A stretch of 64,000 bases of DNA, from assembly GCF_002013915.1 (NCBI RefSeq), contig NZ_MBTF01000036.1, positions 248,001 through 312,000 on the forward strand. The letters are read 5' to 3'. Below are positions 52,542 through 61,313 of the stretch, in pieces. Source of the stretch: Mucilaginibacter pedocola. GTDB lineage: Bacteria > Bacteroidota > Bacteroidia > Sphingobacteriales > Sphingobacteriaceae. The notes below the pieces were generated by a model that was not told the origin of the DNA, searched no databases, and was given only the letters and a program-made list of their open reading frames with translations. Position 1 is the stretch's first letter; the number at the start of each line of letters is the position of its first letter. The position numbers and the translations under genes are program-made.

Positions 52542-53960
52542 ATGAAGAAGATACACCTCTTACTTTTAAAGTCGTTCATCAGGCCATTTGTTGTCACGCT
52601 GTTTATTGTGATGTTTGTGCTGCTGATGTTGTTTTTGTTTAAATACATCGACGACCTTATTGGCAAGGGTTTCCAGTGGTATGTGATACTGGAGCTGATG
52701 ATGTATAACTCAGCTACCAACGTGGCCATGGCGCTTCCACTATCGGTATTGCTGTCATCTATCATGACATACGGCAGCCTGGGCGAAAACTACGAGCTGG
52801 TGGCCATCAAATCAGCTGGTATATCGTTACGCCGGGCAATGTACCCAATGATGATCGTTGTGGCTATCCTCAGCGTGGCGGCTTTCGCTTTTTCTGATTG
52901 GATGCTGCCCATCGCCAATCTTAAATACTATTCGTTGCTGTATGATGTCCGCAAGCAAAAATCAGCCGATTTTTTGCCTGAAAATATTTTTAGCAACCGT
53001 TTCCCGGGTTACTCTATCCGCGTTGGGCGTAAAGACGCCGATGGACAAACGCTTCACAATATTATGATTTACAAAAAAGAGAACCTTGAAGTAAATCAGA
53101 GTGTGACTTTTGCCGAATCGGGCTTAATGTACCGCAGTAAAGACGACCTGTTTTTAATACTGAAACTAAAAAACGGCGTGCGGTACCAGGAAGAGCCCAG
53201 CGAGAATAATTATTTTACCAGGCAGAGGTTTACGCGGTTTAAATTCAAGGAGACCGAGCAGCGTTTCTCAATGGACGACCTAACGATCAAGCGCACCCCG
53301 CAAGACGAGTTTAGGAGTGCCTCAATGATGATGAATCTGCGGCAGTTAGATCATTATGTAGATTCGGCAAAAATGAATGTGGATAGTACAGCGGGTACCA
53401 ATTACACCCTTGTTAAGCCTTACATTAAATATTTTTCGATACCTGACAAGGCGCCCGGTGTCAAACACATAGCGCCTGCCGATACGCTTCCGCTGAAAGG
53501 AATTAGCGATAAGCTGAACGCATACAACAACGCTGCCAGCGAGGTGCGCCAGATACAGGATATGCTGCGCAACCGCACCTTAAATTATAAAGATGCCACC
53601 AAAAATATCCGCCGTTATATTTTAGAGTACCATAAAAAGTTCACGCTCGGGGCTGCCTGCCTGGTGTTCTTTTTAATTGGTGCTCCGCTCGGTGCTATTA
53701 TCCGCAAGGGTGGTTTAGGGCTTCCTGTGGTAATGTCGGTTATCTTCTTCCTTATTTACTACATCATAGGTACCATTGGCGAAAAATCTGCCAAAGAGGG
53801 CGATCTGCTGCCTATTATCGGGTCGTGGATAGCCATTATTGCATTGCTGCCCATTGGTTTATTCCTCACCTATAAATCAGCGACCGATTCGGCTTTGTTT
53901 GATATGGATGTTTATAAGCGCTTCTTCAGGCGTTTCCGCCGGCGTAAGGCAACCATATAG
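52542..53960 (+). CDS. LptF/LptG-family permease (YjgP/YjgQ)
   Basis: A 472-residue inner-membrane protein of the LPS export ABC transporter. Transmembrane helices lie near residues 10-28, 50-75 and 100-118, with three more near the C-terminus (F-T-L-G-A-A-C-L-V-F-F-L-I-G-A, G-L-P-V-V-M-S-V-I-F-F-L-I-Y-Y-I-I-G, and a last one near 440). A large periplasmic beta-jellyroll domain lies between. Together with LptB it drives LPS from the inner membrane. It is longer than the E. coli proteins because of an insert around 270-330, as is usual in this phylum. Confidence 0.9.
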   Translation: MKKIHLLLLKSFIRPFVVTLFIVMFVLLMLFLFKYIDDLIGKGFQWYVILELMMYNSATNVAMALPLSVLLSSIMTYGSLGENYELVAIKSAGISLRRAMYPMMIVVAILSVAAFAFSDWMLPIANLKYYSLLYDVRKQKSADFLPENIFSNRFPGYSIRVGRKDADGQTLHNIMIYKKENLEVNQSVTFAESGLMYRSKDDLFLILKLKNGVRYQEEPSENNYFTRQRFTRFKFKETEQRFSMDDLTIKRTPQDEFRSASMMMNLRQLDHYVDSAKMNVDSTAGTNYTLVKPYIKYFSIPDKAPGVKHIAPADTLPLKGISDKLNAYNNAASEVRQIQDMLRNRTLNYKDATKNIRRYILEYHKKFTLGAACLVFFLIGAPLGAIIRKGGLGLPVVMSVIFFLIYYIIGTIGEKSAKEGDLLPIIGSWIAIIALLPIGLFLTYKSATDSALFDMDVYKRFFRRFRRRKATI

Positions 53961-53998
53961 TTTTACAAATCGTAAACCGTTATAAATAATTTATCATT

Positions 53999-54006
53999 TA
54001 ACTTTG
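53999..54006 (+). promoter_or_regulatory. Promoter of ribBA
   Basis: TAACTTTG matches TAnnTTTG about 53 bases upstream of the ribBA ATG. No FMN-riboswitch structure is evident in the short leader. Confidence 0.45.
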
Positions 54007-54058
54007 TTAAACCTTTAGCACACTTATGTACCGCTAAAGCTTAAGAAAGACACACATC

Positions 54059-55264
54059 ATGCTTAATACTATTCCTGAGGCCATTGAGGCCATCAAAGCC
54101 GGGAAAACCATCATAGTGGTTGATGATGAAGACCGCGAAAACGAAGGCGACTTTTTAACAGCCGCCCGAAACGCTACCCCCGAAACCATTAATTTTATGG
54201 TACGCCATGGCCGCGGGTTGGTTTGCGCGCCCATTACCAAAGAGCGCGCACGCGAACTTGAACTGGAGCCAATGGTTAGCCGCAACACCACCTCGCACGA
54301 AACCAATTTCACCGTTTCGGTTGATTTGCTGGGGCATGGCTGCACTACGGGTATCTCGGCGTCCGACCGATCTAAAACAACATTAGCATTAATTGACCCT
54401 GCTACCAAACCCGAGGATTTGGGCCGCCCGGGGCACATATTCCCGCTGATAGCCAAAGACGGCGGTGTATTGCGCCGCAGCGGGCACACCGAGGCTGCTA
54501 TTGACCTATCGGTACTGGCAGGTTTTGAACCAGCCGGCGTTATCTGCGAGATAATGAAAGAGGATGGCGACATGGCCCGCCTGCCCGAGCTGTTGGTGAT
54601 GGCACGCGAGTTTGATATGCCCATCGTGTCTATTAAAGACCTGATAGCTTACCGCCTCAACACCGAATCATCGGTACGGAAAGAGGTATCGGTAAAAATG
54701 CCAACCCAATGGGGCGATTTTGATATGATAGCCTACACCCAGCTTGACACCGGCGAAAACCACCTTGCGCTGGTAAAAGGCGAATGGGAACCCAACGAAC
54801 CTATTTTGGTGCGCGTGCACAGCTCATGCGTTACCGGCGATATCTTCGGCTCGTGCCGTTGCGATTGCGGCCCGCAGTTGCATAAGGCCATGGAAATTAT
54901 CAGTAAAGAAGGGAAAGGCGTTATTGTATACATGAACCAGGAAGGCCGCGGCATTGGCCTGGTAAATAAGCTGAAAGCCTACCATTTGCAGGAGAACGGG
55001 CTGGATACCGTAGAAGCTAACATTAAGCTTGGCTTTGGTATGGATCAGCGCGATTATGGCATTGGCGCGCAAATACTGCGCAGCCTGGGCATATCAAAAA
55101 TGCGCTTGTTAACCAACAACCCAAAAAAGCGCGCAGGCCTTATTGGCTATGGTTTGGAAGTGGTAGAAAACCTGCCGATAGAAATAGCTTCAAACCCGCA
55201 CAACGAAGCCTACCTGCGCACCAAACGCGATAAGATGGACCACGCCATCATGCGCGAACACTAA
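54059..55264 (+). CDS. ribBA: Bifunctional DHBP synthase / GTP cyclohydrolase II
   Basis: A 401-residue enzyme of riboflavin synthesis. The N-terminal DHBP synthase half makes 3,4-dihydroxy-2-butanone 4-phosphate; it has D-D-E-D-R-E-N-E-G-D near residues 22-31, R-H-G-R-G-L-V-C-A-P, and G-H-T-E-A-A-I-D-L. The C-terminal GTP cyclohydrolase II half has V-R-V-H-S-S-C-V-T-G-D with C-R-C-D-C-G-P-Q-L (three zinc Cys), Q-E-G-R-G-I-G-L, and R-L-L-T-N-N-P-K-K. Both sets of catalytic residues look intact. It is convergent with the tamB-like gene. Confidence 0.95.
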   Translation: MLNTIPEAIEAIKAGKTIIVVDDEDRENEGDFLTAARNATPETINFMVRHGRGLVCAPITKERARELELEPMVSRNTTSHETNFTVSVDLLGHGCTTGISASDRSKTTLALIDPATKPEDLGRPGHIFPLIAKDGGVLRRSGHTEAAIDLSVLAGFEPAGVICEIMKEDGDMARLPELLVMAREFDMPIVSIKDLIAYRLNTESSVRKEVSVKMPTQWGDFDMIAYTQLDTGENHLALVKGEWEPNEPILVRVHSSCVTGDIFGSCRCDCGPQLHKAMEIISKEGKGVIVYMNQEGRGIGLVNKLKAYHLQENGLDTVEANIKLGFGMDQRDYGIGAQILRSLGISKMRLLTNNPKKRAGLIGYGLEVVENLPIEIASNPHNEAYLRTKRDKMDHAIMREH

Positions 55265-55278
55265 ACAGAAATTATATT

Positions 55279-58200
55279 CTAATCGTCTATATTATCGTCG
55301 CCTCCGTCGTTATCGTCGGGGGCGGCGTTCGTTACGGGCGGGGCTGTGGTTGCAGGGGCTACGGGCAGTGGATTTACCGGTGCCCTGTTGCGGCGGCTTT
55401 GCCTGAATATATTGCGTATAAACTCGCCAAAGGTGTCAAAATCGCGCTGGTAAACCAAACCGATACCGTTTACATACTGCGTGCCCAATTGATCATTAAT
55501 AGTGTTTAGCGTAGTACTGTTTAGCGCACGGTACGAGTAGCGCCCACGCAGGTTGCCATCTTTACGTATGAGGTATTGTATCTCAAAGTCTTTATTCAGC
55601 GTGCGGAAATCGGAACTGAAAAGGCTGGAGCTATTAAAAATATCGTTTGTGCCTGTGTTGGAGTATAAGCTTCCGTTCAAAAGCAATCGCTCGTTTATTA
55701 GCCTAAGGCCCAAACTTGCATCGCTGAACGAACGTATGTTTAAATCGACGTTTTTGATATTCGATTGCGAAATAAAGCTGTTGAGCTTGTTGAAAGCGAA
55801 CTCGCTCACCGCATCTCTTGCTGTTCCAAATACCTGGTTGGTTATGTTAGTACCGGTGCCCGATGCAAAGTTTCGCCGCACAATAATGCTCAGCGCCTGC
55901 TGGCTGCGGTTGTTATTATCGGCCAGGTAAGTGCTCAGGTCGTCTTTAATAGATGGATCGACCGGGAAGGTAAAGTTGAAATCGATATTTGGCTGTATCA
56001 GCGATTTGGTGATAAGCAACTCCGCCTGCACCAATACCTGTTTTGAACCGTATGGCGACGTTAAGCCCGCCGCGTTATACAGGGGTTGTATATCCGTTCG
56101 CACCTCGTAAAGGGCTTTCAGGTTTATTTCGGCATTGGCGGGGTTGCCCGTCCAGCGGATGGTACCGCCCTGGCTCACCACAAAGTTTTTGCTGATAAAA
56201 TCTTTAGCGGTAAACTCAAACTTACCCGAGGTGATGAGGAAATCGCCAAACATCTCAAAATCGCCCAGGCTGTTAATGTTCAGCTTAAGATTACGCGCCT
56301 GCCCGGTGCCTTCCAGCACGCCGTAATCGGTACTGATGCGTACAATGGTTTGCTCATCAACCGTAAGGTCGAAGTTTAGCGTAACACCGTTGAAAGCATT
56401 CTTTTTGGTGATTACCTTGCGCGTGGTATCGTTATGGTCAACAAAACGGATGAAGTCGTAATCGGCCGCCGTGGTAGAAGTGTTCAGCGGAATATTGAAG
56501 ATGGTACCCGCCTCGGTACTGGCAGTAATATCTATTTTCATGTTATCAACCGGGCCATTGAATTTAAAAGTACCGGTGCCGTAGGCCGTACCGTAATACA
56601 GGTGGTTGTCTTTAAAGGTAGAGTTTAGTGCCAGCAGGTTTTTGGCTTCCAGCGTAATGTCGATGTAAGGATTGCTCAGGTTGGTGAGGTCAACTTTACC
56701 GGTTGCCGTGCCGGTGCCGCCCCTGAAATCCTTCAGCACCATATTATCCAGGCTGATAACGCTGTTGTGCACATTCAGCTTATGGTTTACGGTGTAGGCG
56801 GTTTTGAGGTAGTCAACCGTAACGCCGGTATTATTTAGGGAGAGGTCGCCGTCCAGCTCCGGGTTCGATGGTGAGCCGGAGAGCTTCAGGTTGGCCGATA
56901 CGGTGCCTTTAAGGTCAGATACCAGCCCCTTTACAAATGGTTCGAAAATGATGGCCTCGGTATGGTCCATCTTTACGTCAAAATCGAGGTTGTCGCCGGC
57001 ATCGTGCCCAAGTGTGTATATACCGGCAATATTCAGCGTTTCCAGCCCCTGGTGGGTAATGTTTATGTTTACATCTGCCTGTTCGCGCTGGTTATCCAGT
57101 TTCGATTTTATCTTCACGTCGCCAAGCAGCGTTTTATTCATAAAGAGCGAATCGACATTCAGGTTGGCATCAATCCCCGGTTTTTTGGTGACGGCAGAAA
57201 GTACCACATCGCCGTTCAATGAACCTCTAAGGGCTATGCCCGCCGGCTTGGTTAACTGGTTTAACGTAGCCATGCTAAACTTCTGGAAACTCACCTTCAG
57301 CTCATCCGTAGGGCTATCAGATATAAATCCGTTTATTTTTACTTTTTGTATCCCGTTTGATAGCTCAAAGCCCGATACCTGAGTTTTGCCATCTAAAAAG
57401 CGTATGCGTACTTGCTCCTGTATCTTCCAGCTCTGGCGCTCCAGTATCACATCTGATGGCAGCAGCTTTAGCTTAGCCGTGGTATCGCGGCCAAACTCCA
57501 CCAAGCCGTACAAGTCTAACTGGTTGGTAGCATCTTTATCTGATAACTTCACGTTGAAGTTGAGGCTATCGTTTTTAAGAAAGTTGGTAATGTTGATGTT
57601 TTTGATGTAGAGGCTATCCGTAAGGTCTACACGGTTCAGCGAAACGTTTAGTCCCAGCATATCGTCGCTGGTGCTTTCATCGATAATGAAATCGTGAAAC
57701 ACCATTTTGCCCATTTTTATTGTTTTAATATAACCATTCAGCGTTGCAGTTTTCTCGTTGGAGTTGAACTTTCCTACAAATGTGCCCTGGTCGGGTATTT
57801 TCAAATCGGGGCGGAAGATGGCCAGCACCGGGTCGAGGTTTTTCAGCGTGAGGTTAAAATCAAAGTTCTGCGGCTTGGGCGGCGTAATATCCGTTTTTAA
57901 GCTGGGGATATATTTTTTGGCTATGGTTTTAAAATACGAGGGCAGCGTGGCCAGGTTAAAACTGCCCTTAATGCTGCCATCGGCCACATCCGAGTGCAGG
58001 GAAATAGTGCGCGCATCGCCTTTACCTTCTGCATCAATATTCACGGTATCTACCACGTAGCTTTGGCGCGGGTCGGTAACGCGGATGCAGGTGAGTAGGA
58101 TATGCCCGTCGAGGTTCTCAAGGTTGGTACCCGAAAAGTTAGTATTCAGCTGCGTGGTGACGGTAATGGTATCTCCCAATAATTTAAGATTGCGGAGATG

Positions 58201-59736
58201 GGCGTTCTCAACGTTTCCTGTAAAATCAATTATAGGCAGCTTGGGATTCAGGTTGATGCTGCCTGCAAGATCGAGCTTAACATTCTTGTCGTTAATGGCT
58301 ATCTGCCCCGCTGCAATTTTCTTGATGAAGGTACCGCTTGTAGTTAAGTTACTGTAATTGTAGCCCTTGTAGCCAATGTATTTAATACGGGCATCGCCTT
58401 TTACATTCAGGGTGGCAATATCATCACCGCTGCCTTTAATGTTGCCCGATAGCGAAGTCCGGCCAAGGTCTTTATCATCAAGCAATGCACCCACATCAAA
58501 ATTTGTTGCGGTGAGTTTGCCGCTGTAGCTCGGGTTGCCTTTCTTGTCTATCTTCAGGTTTATATCCGGGTCAAGCCGGCCCAGTTTGGTTTTGAAGGTG
58601 CCATAAGCCACAAAATCGTTTTGTATACCCGTAAAGCGCCCTGCAAAATTCACGTTGCCGAATTTGCTTACTATAGCGGGCAGTTTTGCAGTTGGTGTAC
58701 CGGTAAAGTGCTGGTATAAATAATCAAGGTCTTTTTTGTTGGTAGCTACCTGCTCGAATTTTAGTTCGAGAAAGGTGTTATCCCAATCGGGCAGGCCGGT
58801 AAGGTTAAAGTCGCCTTTTACAAAAGTCGCCTGCGCGGCCGTTACCGTAAGGTTTTTTGCGCGTAAGGCATTCACTTTTCCGCGAATGCGCCCATCAACA
58901 CCTAACTCGAAATTTACTTTACCAAGCGATGTAGTGAAGTAGGTAATATCTTTTGATGACAGGTGCGACGACTTGATATCGGCATCCATGGTTACCTTAT
59001 TCTCAAAATCGTCGAAATCATCGAACGACTTAAAGGTCATCTTAAAAAAGTTGCGCAGTTTGGAGCTTGGCGTAACAATATCCAGGTTTTGCAGCAATAT
59101 TTGCGTAGTATCTATAGTAGCGTTGGCATTAAAGTTATTTACCTTAAAACCGCTTTTTTCCCTCAGGGTAAGCCCGGTAATGTCCGCCTTAAAGAGGTGG
59201 TTCATCAGGTCCATATTGCGCACAATGATGCTGAGGTGATTTACATCTACATCGTTAAAATTTACCCCTTTTACAAGCGCCGGTCGCAGGTGATTTTTAT
59301 AACGGAAATGGAAGTTATTAAGCGCTATTTTCTCGAAGTTGAGCTTCCAGGGCCTGCCTTTGGCGGTATCTTTTTTGGTGGTATCGCCGCCCGAGTTAAA
59401 ATAATCTATAATGAACTTAAGATTGCTGGTGCTGTCTTTTTGCTTTTTAAGGTATACGTTGCCGTTATCCAGCTGTATCGATTTAAAATCGATAACGCGT
59501 TTTTTAATGCTGCTGAAGAGAGAAAAGCCACTAAGTTCTACAGCCAGTTTTGGGGTACTCAAAAGCGTATCCTGCTGCTTATCCAGTACGTAAAGGCCTT
59601 CTAACACTACCGATTTGAACGGAACGATATAGAGGCTTTTGATATCAACTTTAGTATTGAGTTCTTTAGAAAGATAAGTGGTGGCTTTTTTTGCCGCCCA
59701 GGTTTGCACCGGCTTGTACTGGAATAATATTAACAC
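55279..59736 (-). CDS. tamB: TamB-family translocation/assembly protein (DUF490/AsmA-like)
   Basis: A ~1485-residue periplasmic bridge protein of the TamB/AsmA-like type, with an N-terminal inner-membrane anchor and a long beta-taco body, ending in a C-terminal TamB domain (near I-R-W-T-G-N-P-A-N-A-E-I-N and L-L-I-N-E-R-L-L-L-N-G-S). These proteins move phospholipid to, or help assemble beta-barrels in, the outer membrane. The chosen GTG start lies inside the predicted transmembrane helix. The frame upstream encodes the rest of that helix (I-T-L-G-T-V-L-V-I-L-L-F-V-S-I) but has no ATG, GTG or TTG before a TGA; the only near-start is ATT at 59814. Thus the true start may be ATT or there is a small error. 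The C-terminus is Pro/Asp-rich. Confidence 0.85.
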   Translation of the reverse strand: MLILFQYKPVQTWAAKKATTYLSKELNTKVDIKSLYIVPFKSVVLEGLYVLDKQQDTLLSTPKLAVELSGFSLFSSIKKRVIDFKSIQLDNGNVYLKKQKDSTSNLKFIIDYFNSGGDTTKKDTAKGRPWKLNFEKIALNNFHFRYKNHLRPALVKGVNFNDVDVNHLSIIVRNMDLMNHLFKADITGLTLREKSGFKVNNFNANATIDTTQILLQNLDIVTPSSKLRNFFKMTFKSFDDFDDFENKVTMDADIKSSHLSSKDITYFTTSLGKVNFELGVDGRIRGKVNALRAKNLTVTAAQATFVKGDFNLTGLPDWDNTFLELKFEQVATNKKDLDYLYQHFTGTPTAKLPAIVSKFGNVNFAGRFTGIQNDFVAYGTFKTKLGRLDPDINLKIDKKGNPSYSGKLTATNFDVGALLDDKDLGRTSLSGNIKGSGDDIATLNVKGDARIKYIGYKGYNYSNLTTSGTFIKKIAAGQIAINDKNVKLDLAGSINLNPKLPIIDFTGNVENAHLRNLKLLGDTITVTTQLNTNFSGTNLENLDGHILLTCIRVTDPRQSYVVDTVNIDAEGKGDARTISLHSDVADGSIKGSFNLATLPSYFKTIAKKYIPSLKTDITPPKPQNFDFNLTLKNLDPVLAIFRPDLKIPDQGTFVGKFNSNEKTATLNGYIKTIKMGKMVFHDFIIDESTSDDMLGLNVSLNRVDLTDSLYIKNINITNFLKNDSLNFNVKLSDKDATNQLDLYGLVEFGRDTTAKLKLLPSDVILERQSWKIQEQVRIRFLDGKTQVSGFELSNGIQKVKINGFISDSPTDELKVSFQKFSMATLNQLTKPAGIALRGSLNGDVVLSAVTKKPGIDANLNVDSLFMNKTLLGDVKIKSKLDNQREQADVNINITHQGLETLNIAGIYTLGHDAGDNLDFDVKMDHTEAIIFEPFVKGLVSDLKGTVSANLKLSGSPSNPELDGDLSLNNTGVTVDYLKTAYTVNHKLNVHNSVISLDNMVLKDFRGGTGTATGKVDLTNLSNPYIDITLEAKNLLALNSTFKDNHLYYGTAYGTGTFKFNGPVDNMKIDITASTEAGTIFNIPLNTSTTAADYDFIRFVDHNDTTRKVITKKNAFNGVTLNFDLTVDEQTIVRISTDYGVLEGTGQARNLKLNINSLGDFEMFGDFLITSGKFEFTAKDFISKNFVVSQGGTIRWTGNPANAEINLKALYEVRTDIQPLYNAAGLTSPYGSKQVLVQAELLITKSLIQPNIDFNFTFPVDPSIKDDLSTYLADNNNRSQQALSIIVRRNFASGTGTNITNQVFGTARDAVSEFAFNKLNSFISQSNIKNVDLNIRSFSDASLGLRLINERLLLNGSLYSNTGTNDIFNSSSLFSSDFRTLNKDFEIQYLIRKDGNLRGRYSYRALNSTTLNTINDQLGTQYVNGIGLVYQRDFDTFGEFIRNIFRQSRRNRAPVNPLPVAPATTAPPVTNAAPDDNDGGDDNIDD

Positions 59737-59935
59737 AATACTGACAAACAGCAGTATAACCAGTACGGTGCCTAACGTTATTTTGAGTAGTTTTTTAATA
59801 ACTTTGTGTTTAATTAAAAATTCAAAAGTAAAAATTCAAAAACGCTTAAAGTGTTTTACTTCTGAATATCTATTTATTAATTCGGAAGCAGAAGTGTCTT
59901 AAGACTTTCAACTTCCGATTCTTTACTTTATAAAA

Positions 59936-60943
59936 GTGCCTGTAATATTAGCTATCGAATCGTCATGCGATGAAACCTCTGCCTCGGTGTGTGTTGATGG
60001 CCGCATATTGAGCAATGTAATTGCCAACCAAACCATACACGAAGCCTACGGCGGCGTAGTTCCCGAACTTGCTTCGAGAGTTCATCAGCAAAACATTGTC
60101 CCTGCTGTGCAACAAGCATTATTGAACGCAAAAGTACACAAAAATGATATTGATGCAGTAGCTTTTACGCGCGGACCTGGGCTTTTGGGCTCATTATTAG
60201 TAGGAGTATCGTTCGCTAAAGCGTTTGCATTGGCCCGTAACCTGCCGCTGATAGATATTAACCACATGCAGGCCCATATATTGGCCCATTTTATTGCCGA
60301 TGAAAAGCCGAAATTCCCTTTCCTGTGCCTTACGGTTTCGGGCGGCCATACGCAGATAGTTTTGGTGAAAGACTATTTTGATATGGAGATAATAGGCCAA
60401 ACACTTGACGATGCTGCGGGCGAGGCCATGGATAAAACCAGCAAAATATTGGGGCTGCCATACCCCGGTGGCCCGCTTATTGATAAGAATGCCAGGTTGG
60501 GTAACCCCGATGCCTACAAATTCCCCGAGCCGCAAATACCGGGTTACGATTTTAGCTTTAGTGGACTGAAGACTGCCATACTGTATTTCATCCGCGATAA
60601 TGTAGCTAAGAATCCTGACTTCATCCAGGAAAATATAGCTGATATTTGCGCCTCGGTAGAGAAACGCATAGCTACTATATTACTGAACAAATTAAAGCGC
60701 GCTGCCGAAGAATACGGCATACAGGATATTGCATTGGCAGGCGGGGTGTCGGCGAACACCGGCTTGCGCGAAGGGCTTAAAAACCTCTGCGCCGAAAAAG
60801 GCTGGAACTGCTTTATCCCCAAATTTGAATACTGTACCGATAATGCTGCCATGATAGCCATTGCCGGACATTATAAATACCTTCAGGGCGAATTTGTAGG
60901 GCAGGATGTATCGCCGATGGCGAGGATGCCGTTTGGCAGCTAA
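59936..60943 (+). CDS. tsaD: tRNA threonylcarbamoyladenosine transferase
   Basis: A 335-residue enzyme, start GTG. It transfers threonylcarbamoyl to A37 of ANN-decoding tRNAs with TsaB and TsaE. The N-terminus is I-L-A-I-E-S-S-C-D-E-T-S; the metal-binding H-M-Q-A-H lies near residue 111; S-G-G-H-T-Q-I-V, the D-D-A-x-G-E-A-M-D segment and L-A-G-G-V-S-A-N follow. It is the usual length and appears intact. It is divergent from tamB, with about 120 bases between, a common arrangement in this phylum. Confidence 0.95.
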   Translation: MPVILAIESSCDETSASVCVDGRILSNVIANQTIHEAYGGVVPELASRVHQQNIVPAVQQALLNAKVHKNDIDAVAFTRGPGLLGSLLVGVSFAKAFALARNLPLIDINHMQAHILAHFIADEKPKFPFLCLTVSGGHTQIVLVKDYFDMEIIGQTLDDAAGEAMDKTSKILGLPYPGGPLIDKNARLGNPDAYKFPEPQIPGYDFSFSGLKTAILYFIRDNVAKNPDFIQENIADICASVEKRIATILLNKLKRAAEEYGIQDIALAGGVSANTGLREGLKNLCAEKGWNCFIPKFEYCTDNAAMIAIAGHYKYLQGEFVGQDVSPMARMPFGS

Positions 60944-61041
60944 GCCCCCCAGCCCCCTGAAAGGGGGAGCAGGAGTTGGCAAATTAGTTAACAAATAATT
61001 TTTATAACATATTAATTCCCCCTTTAGGGGGGTAGGGGGCT
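60943..61041. repeat. GC-rich nested inverted repeat (REP-like)
   Basis: AGCCCCC (60943-60949) pairs with GGGGGCT (61035-61041). Inside are two smaller hairpins of CCCCC-x-GGGGG type (60953-60967 and 61018-61032), joined by an AT-rich middle. It looks like a dispersed intergenic repeat of the REP/MITE type and might also act as a terminator for tsaD. Confidence 0.6.
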
Positions 61042-61043
61042 CA

Positions 61044-61238
61044 ATGACTACCGCATCACTAATTTTTTGGATAATTTTTGTACTGCCGCTTTTGGCTTTT
61101 TTGGTTTGGGTATTAAAGCAGGATAAGCGTAAAGGTACCCTCGGCATTATTGTATTAACGGTAATTGTAGTGGTGGTAATCGTTTACATGGCCTGGAACC
61201 ACATGTTCCAAACGGGTGCGGCTACCGTTACGCAATAA
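61044..61238 (+). CDS. Small two-helix membrane protein
   Basis: A 64-residue protein with two transmembrane helices: S-L-I-F-W-I-I-F-V-L-P-L-L-A-F-L-V-W and I-I-V-L-T-V-I-V-V-V-V-I-V-Y, linked by a basic turn (K-Q-D-K-R-K). It lies between the REP-like repeat and a strong terminator. The role is unknown. Confidence 0.6.
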   Translation: MTTASLIFWIIFVLPLLAFLVWVLKQDKRKGTLGIIVLTVIVVVVIVYMAWNHMFQTGAATVTQ

Positions 61239-61259
61239 TACCGCGCTAAAACAATATTA

Positions 61260-61301
61260 AAAACAGAACGCCTCACCGGTTATGGTGAGGCGTTCTGTTT
61301 T
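61260..61301. terminator. Bidirectional intrinsic terminator
   Basis: Eighteen-base perfect arms (AAAACAGAACGCCTCACC at 61260-61277 and its complement at 61284-61301) with a 6-base loop and A/T runs at both ends. It serves the convergent small membrane protein and lipoprotein genes. Confidence 0.9.
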
Positions 61302-61313
61302 TATGCTTGCCTG

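Noticed and set aside
58963..59604. 213-codon ORF on the plus strand within tamB
   Set aside because: Antisense to a clear TamB coding region; composition indicates a shadow frame.
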